This document shows positions 61,448 to 64,000 of a stretch of DNA of 64,000 bases, in pieces. Both the position numbers and the translations under genes were made by a program. The stretch spans positions 18,355,835 to 18,419,834 of the forward strand of contig NC_003076.8 in assembly GCF_000001735.4 (NCBI RefSeq), written 5' to 3'. Source of the DNA: Arabidopsis thaliana. Its lineage: Eukaryota; Streptophyta; Magnoliopsida; Brassicales; Brassicaceae. Each line of letters begins with the position of its first letter. Position 1 is the first letter of the stretch. The notes beneath the pieces were generated by a model. It had not been told where the DNA came from and searched no databases. It saw only the letters and a program-made list of their open reading frames with translations.

Positions 61448-63431
61448 AACCCTCTGGGATAGTCTCTTTCTTATGTTCTTGGTAGCAGAACTCGGTTGCG
61501 ATGTGCCACATCAAAAGACTCTGATCATAATCGACCTTTGTGACATAACGTACCAGTTTTTCACGTTCTGCATCCTCTGGTAGGTTGTCCCTTAAAGCCC
61601 ATTCTCCCCTAGCCAAAGATATCCTTTTGGCATTTTCAGGACTGTCTCCATACTTTGATTTGTTTTTCAGCTCTTCGAAGATGAACTTCCACAATTCTTT
61701 TGTCATGGGCTCTCCGTGTACAAATAACGTCTTCTCGACCAGATCAAGCGCATCCGGGATGCCTAAGAACTCAATGAGAACATTCCACAAATATTTGATG
61801 AAATTAGGGATGTGGAATAGGAACAATATATAGAGAGGGTAAATAGTACAACGAGCCCAAGGGTGGTTTCTTGATAACGTATTGACTATGCTGCGGATCC
61901 ATCTGTGCACATTATTGATCACCTCGACAATACATCCAAAAACTTTCTGGATTATGAGATTGATTATTTTGAACGGGAAAGCTATGATGATCCATAAGGA
62001 GCGGAACTCATCTCCGGCATCGTGGATCCTCTTTTGTCTTTTTTTTGTGGCATATGCTAGAAAGTTGAATACGTTGATGCTTCCACACCACCTCCGGAAG
62101 AAGAATGGCGTCGTGAGCATGTGATGCACGTGTACCATTGAACACTTATCATCACCTTCCTTGATGCACGGTTTCTCACCTTCTTTTGTACACTTATGCT
62201 CACCTTTATTGTGGCACTCTTGCATCTTCCAACGCAGCTTTCTGAATTCAAGTAAACAGTTGAAAAATCTATCTTTCCATGATAGAGGCTCATCCGGATC
62301 GTCCTTCAAGCTACTAAGTGCAGCACATGTCCAGTCTGAGAACAGAAACAAAAGGATGGATATGAAATCCAAAACTAGGCCAACTGCAAACAGAATATAG
62401 GTAATCACGACATCTGCTCCATGAAAGTCTCTGCCTTTGTTAGATATCTTATGAAAGATGATGAATGCAGCCACAAGGGAACCCGAAGCAACAACTCGTG
62501 AGACAGTTCCCAAAACAGTATGAAGAACCGCGTTCTTGGTGAATAGAGCATCGTAGAGAAAGCCGAGTTCAATCTCAATGATTCTTAAAGCTTCCTCTGG
62601 ATCTTCCAAGTTCTGAAAGATCTCTATGCTCTGGTCACGCTCCCTGAAGCTGAAGATAAGGTTGACTACAAGGCCCTTGAATGTGTTGAAGAATTTGTAA
62701 GCGTACTGAGCAATTTCAAGATGAGTCAACTCTTTTCTTTTTGTCTCCGAGGCCAGGGATGGATGCTCTAACTTCTTAGGCCTATGTTCCTTGTCAGGCT
62801 CATCAATCAGAATGATCTTGGTGGGTAATTTTGCTTCTTTCTTGGCCTTGTACTCCTCCATGAGCTTCGCATAATTTGGTCCTGGATCTGGTCCTTGAAT
62901 CATAGAATCCCTAAACTTGTCCAAACTTGCACTATACAAAGCCGTTGTCCTTTCCAGATACTTTATAGTCCCAGAAATGAACACTAAGAGTATTGTTACC
63001 CAAAGGCTATTGGGCAGAGACTGGAGAACCACATAGACACCAGCAATTGCCTGAAAGACAAGCCCAAAAACATTTCGGAGCCAAAGAGCGTTATCTTCAA
63101 GCGCGAAAGCTGTTATAGTGTCTGGTCCACCAAGATGTAAGAGCAAGAATGGTGCCCATAAAGCCATGAGCTTTTTGTCCTGTGGAGGGTCATCAGGTTT
63201 GAGATCTTTACCTTGGTTCTTAGAGATGAGACCAACAGCGAAATTAGCAGACCAATCTGCTAAGAGATAAGAGGACCAAATGACGATAATCAAGTGCCTT
63301 CTTGGTGTTCGTTTCCTTAATGGAGAGAAGCAAATGAGAAAGGCTTGAAGGGTAAGACTTAGAAAGATTGTTCCTCTAATGTTCCATCTGTCCCACGCAT
63401 CTTTGATATGTTTTGGTATCACGTCCACCAT
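61320..63431 (-). CDS. DUF4220-containing membrane protein, truncated by frameshift (At5g45460-like)
   Basis: A single-exon frame of 703 residues starting at the first ATG, 63431 (MVDVIPKHIKDAWDRWNIRG). The four codons before it lack an ATG. The N-terminal third is DUF4220 with several membrane spans (GTIFLSLTLQAFLICFSPLR, HLIIVIWSSYLLADWSANFA, APFLLLHLGGPDTITAFALE). More spans follow near the middle (VVITYILFAVGLVLDFISIL). A Cys/His-rich insert (CHNKGEHKCTKEGEKPCIKE) may bind metal. Family members end with a DUF594 domain. Here the frame leaves the family path at about residue 665, reads out-of-frame residues (CKQNHLRLHDVSP...) and stops at 61320. The function of the family is unknown. Neighbouring DUF594 paralogues lie to the right on the chromosome by recall. 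Confidence 0.88.
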   Translation of the reverse strand: MVDVIPKHIKDAWDRWNIRGTIFLSLTLQAFLICFSPLRKRTPRRHLIIVIWSSYLLADWSANFAVGLISKNQGKDLKPDDPPQDKKLMALWAPFLLLHLGGPDTITAFALEDNALWLRNVFGLVFQAIAGVYVVLQSLPNSLWVTILLVFISGTIKYLERTTALYSASLDKFRDSMIQGPDPGPNYAKLMEEYKAKKEAKLPTKIILIDEPDKEHRPKKLEHPSLASETKRKELTHLEIAQYAYKFFNTFKGLVVNLIFSFRERDQSIEIFQNLEDPEEALRIIEIELGFLYDALFTKNAVLHTVLGTVSRVVASGSLVAAFIIFHKISNKGRDFHGADVVITYILFAVGLVLDFISILLFLFSDWTCAALSSLKDDPDEPLSWKDRFFNCLLEFRKLRWKMQECHNKGEHKCTKEGEKPCIKEGDDKCSMVHVHHMLTTPFFFRRWCGSINVFNFLAYATKKRQKRIHDAGDEFRSLWIIIAFPFKIINLIIQKVFGCIVEVINNVHRWIRSIVNTLSRNHPWARCTIYPLYILFLFHIPNFIKYLWNVLIEFLGIPDALDLVEKTLFVHGEPMTKELWKFIFEELKNKSKYGDSPENAKRISLARGEWALRDNLPEDAEREKLVRYVTKVDYDQSLLMWHIATEFCYQEHKKETIPEGYDEQCKQNHLRLHDVSPDLATQSDVRGCWNWEDQIQRHIGGN

Positions 63432-64000
63432 TTTTGCTCTCACTTGAGGAAAAGAGATAAAGCCTCTCTCTCTGTCTCTCGCTCTTTGTTATTCAGATCA
63501 TGAGATGTTCTTTTCTTTCTCAGATTTACTTGAGAACTTTGGGGTTTGGGCAATGTTTTTGGGAAGCCATTGATGTTGTTGTTGTTTTTCTTTTCTTTTA
63601 CCTGGGAGTGAGAAAGACGACTCAGCAACTTGTCTTTTCTTTTCTTTGTTTTCGGAGCGACTTATGTTATTTTAAAGAGTGTCCCGGATTAGTCTTTCAG
63701 TCGAGTCATTATTTAGTAAATCAAGAAAACAAAATTTCCCCCTAGCTCGTTTTCTTGTCACTAAATAAACAATTTGATTTTGAGGTTCATTATATATTTT
63801 AGATGAATTTGGTGTTTTTGGTACTCTTTCATTAATGGTGGATTCAAAGACATTGAGAGAGCTTATATATATTCTTATTCGATTTCTTCTATTGGTTTAC
63901 TGATTTTGAATGATCTTTTGAATCAGAGGAATCAGTCAAGCTCACATAAAATGAATGTATCAGTGACAGAAGAAAGACATGAGTAATACAATGCAGATGA
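63432..64000. other. Leader and promoter of the DUF4220 gene
   Basis: 63432 to about 63640 is leader, with a GAGAGAGG-rich minus strand. 63740-63900 is AT-rich promoter. The last 100 bp may be the 3' flank of the next gene to the right. No coding frame seen. Confidence 0.5.

Overview
The window looks like nuclear DNA of Arabidopsis thaliana, or something nearly identical to it. It is AT-rich with short GT-AG introns, and the gene set and order match what I recall of chromosome 5 around At5g45300-At5g45460, just distal to the RPS4/RRS1 region. That placement is from memory and was not searched. All exon joins below were read by hand, by matching donor and acceptor sites to an uninterrupted reading frame.

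Layout. 1-862: 3' end of a BZR1-type beta-amylase (BAM8), plus strand. 3539-4962: membrane/coiled-coil protein, minus. 6520-7219: LEA_2/NHL-type membrane protein, minus. 7867-10710: LSM14-family decapping protein DCP5-like, minus. 13143-15075: ABA 8'-hydroxylase CYP707A3, minus. 15.1-26.2 kb: an 11-kb AT-rich tract with no confident gene, holding one RNase H-like relic and a few coding-like scraps. 26266-27020: Pro/Gly/His-rich protein, minus. 28949-30836: F-box protein SKIP31, minus. 31300-32244: a 945-bp hAT-like insertion with an 8-bp target duplication. 32577-34448: EamA/WAT1-type transporter, plus. 35503-39862: urea transporter DUR3, plus. 40517-41752: plastid ClpP4, plus. 43156-45810: RPA70 subunit RPA1C, plus. 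46237-47448: conserved plant protein, minus. 49834-50763: membrane-anchored MYB, minus. 51.6-55.9 kb: MAK/RCK-type kinase with a long multi-exon leader, plus. 56592-57632: NB-ARC-only P-loop protein, minus. 59228-59977: broken YSL transporter pseudogene, plus. 60435-60563: a 42-residue ORF. 60932-63431: DUF4220 protein whose DUF594 tail has been cut off by a frameshift, minus.

How the genes work together. This is ordinary euchromatin, and neighbours do not form a pathway. Genes act in ABA catabolism, urea uptake, plastid proteolysis, DNA repair, mRNA decapping and ubiquitin ligation. The less ordinary content is relic or repeat DNA: a LINE 3' fragment with poly(A), the hAT-like element, an RNase H-like relic, the YSL pseudogene, the split DUF4220/DUF594 gene, in-frame tandem repeats in RPA1C and the kinase, and an isolated short GC-richer ORF in the 11-kb tract. 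I found no evidence of a wholly new biological system.
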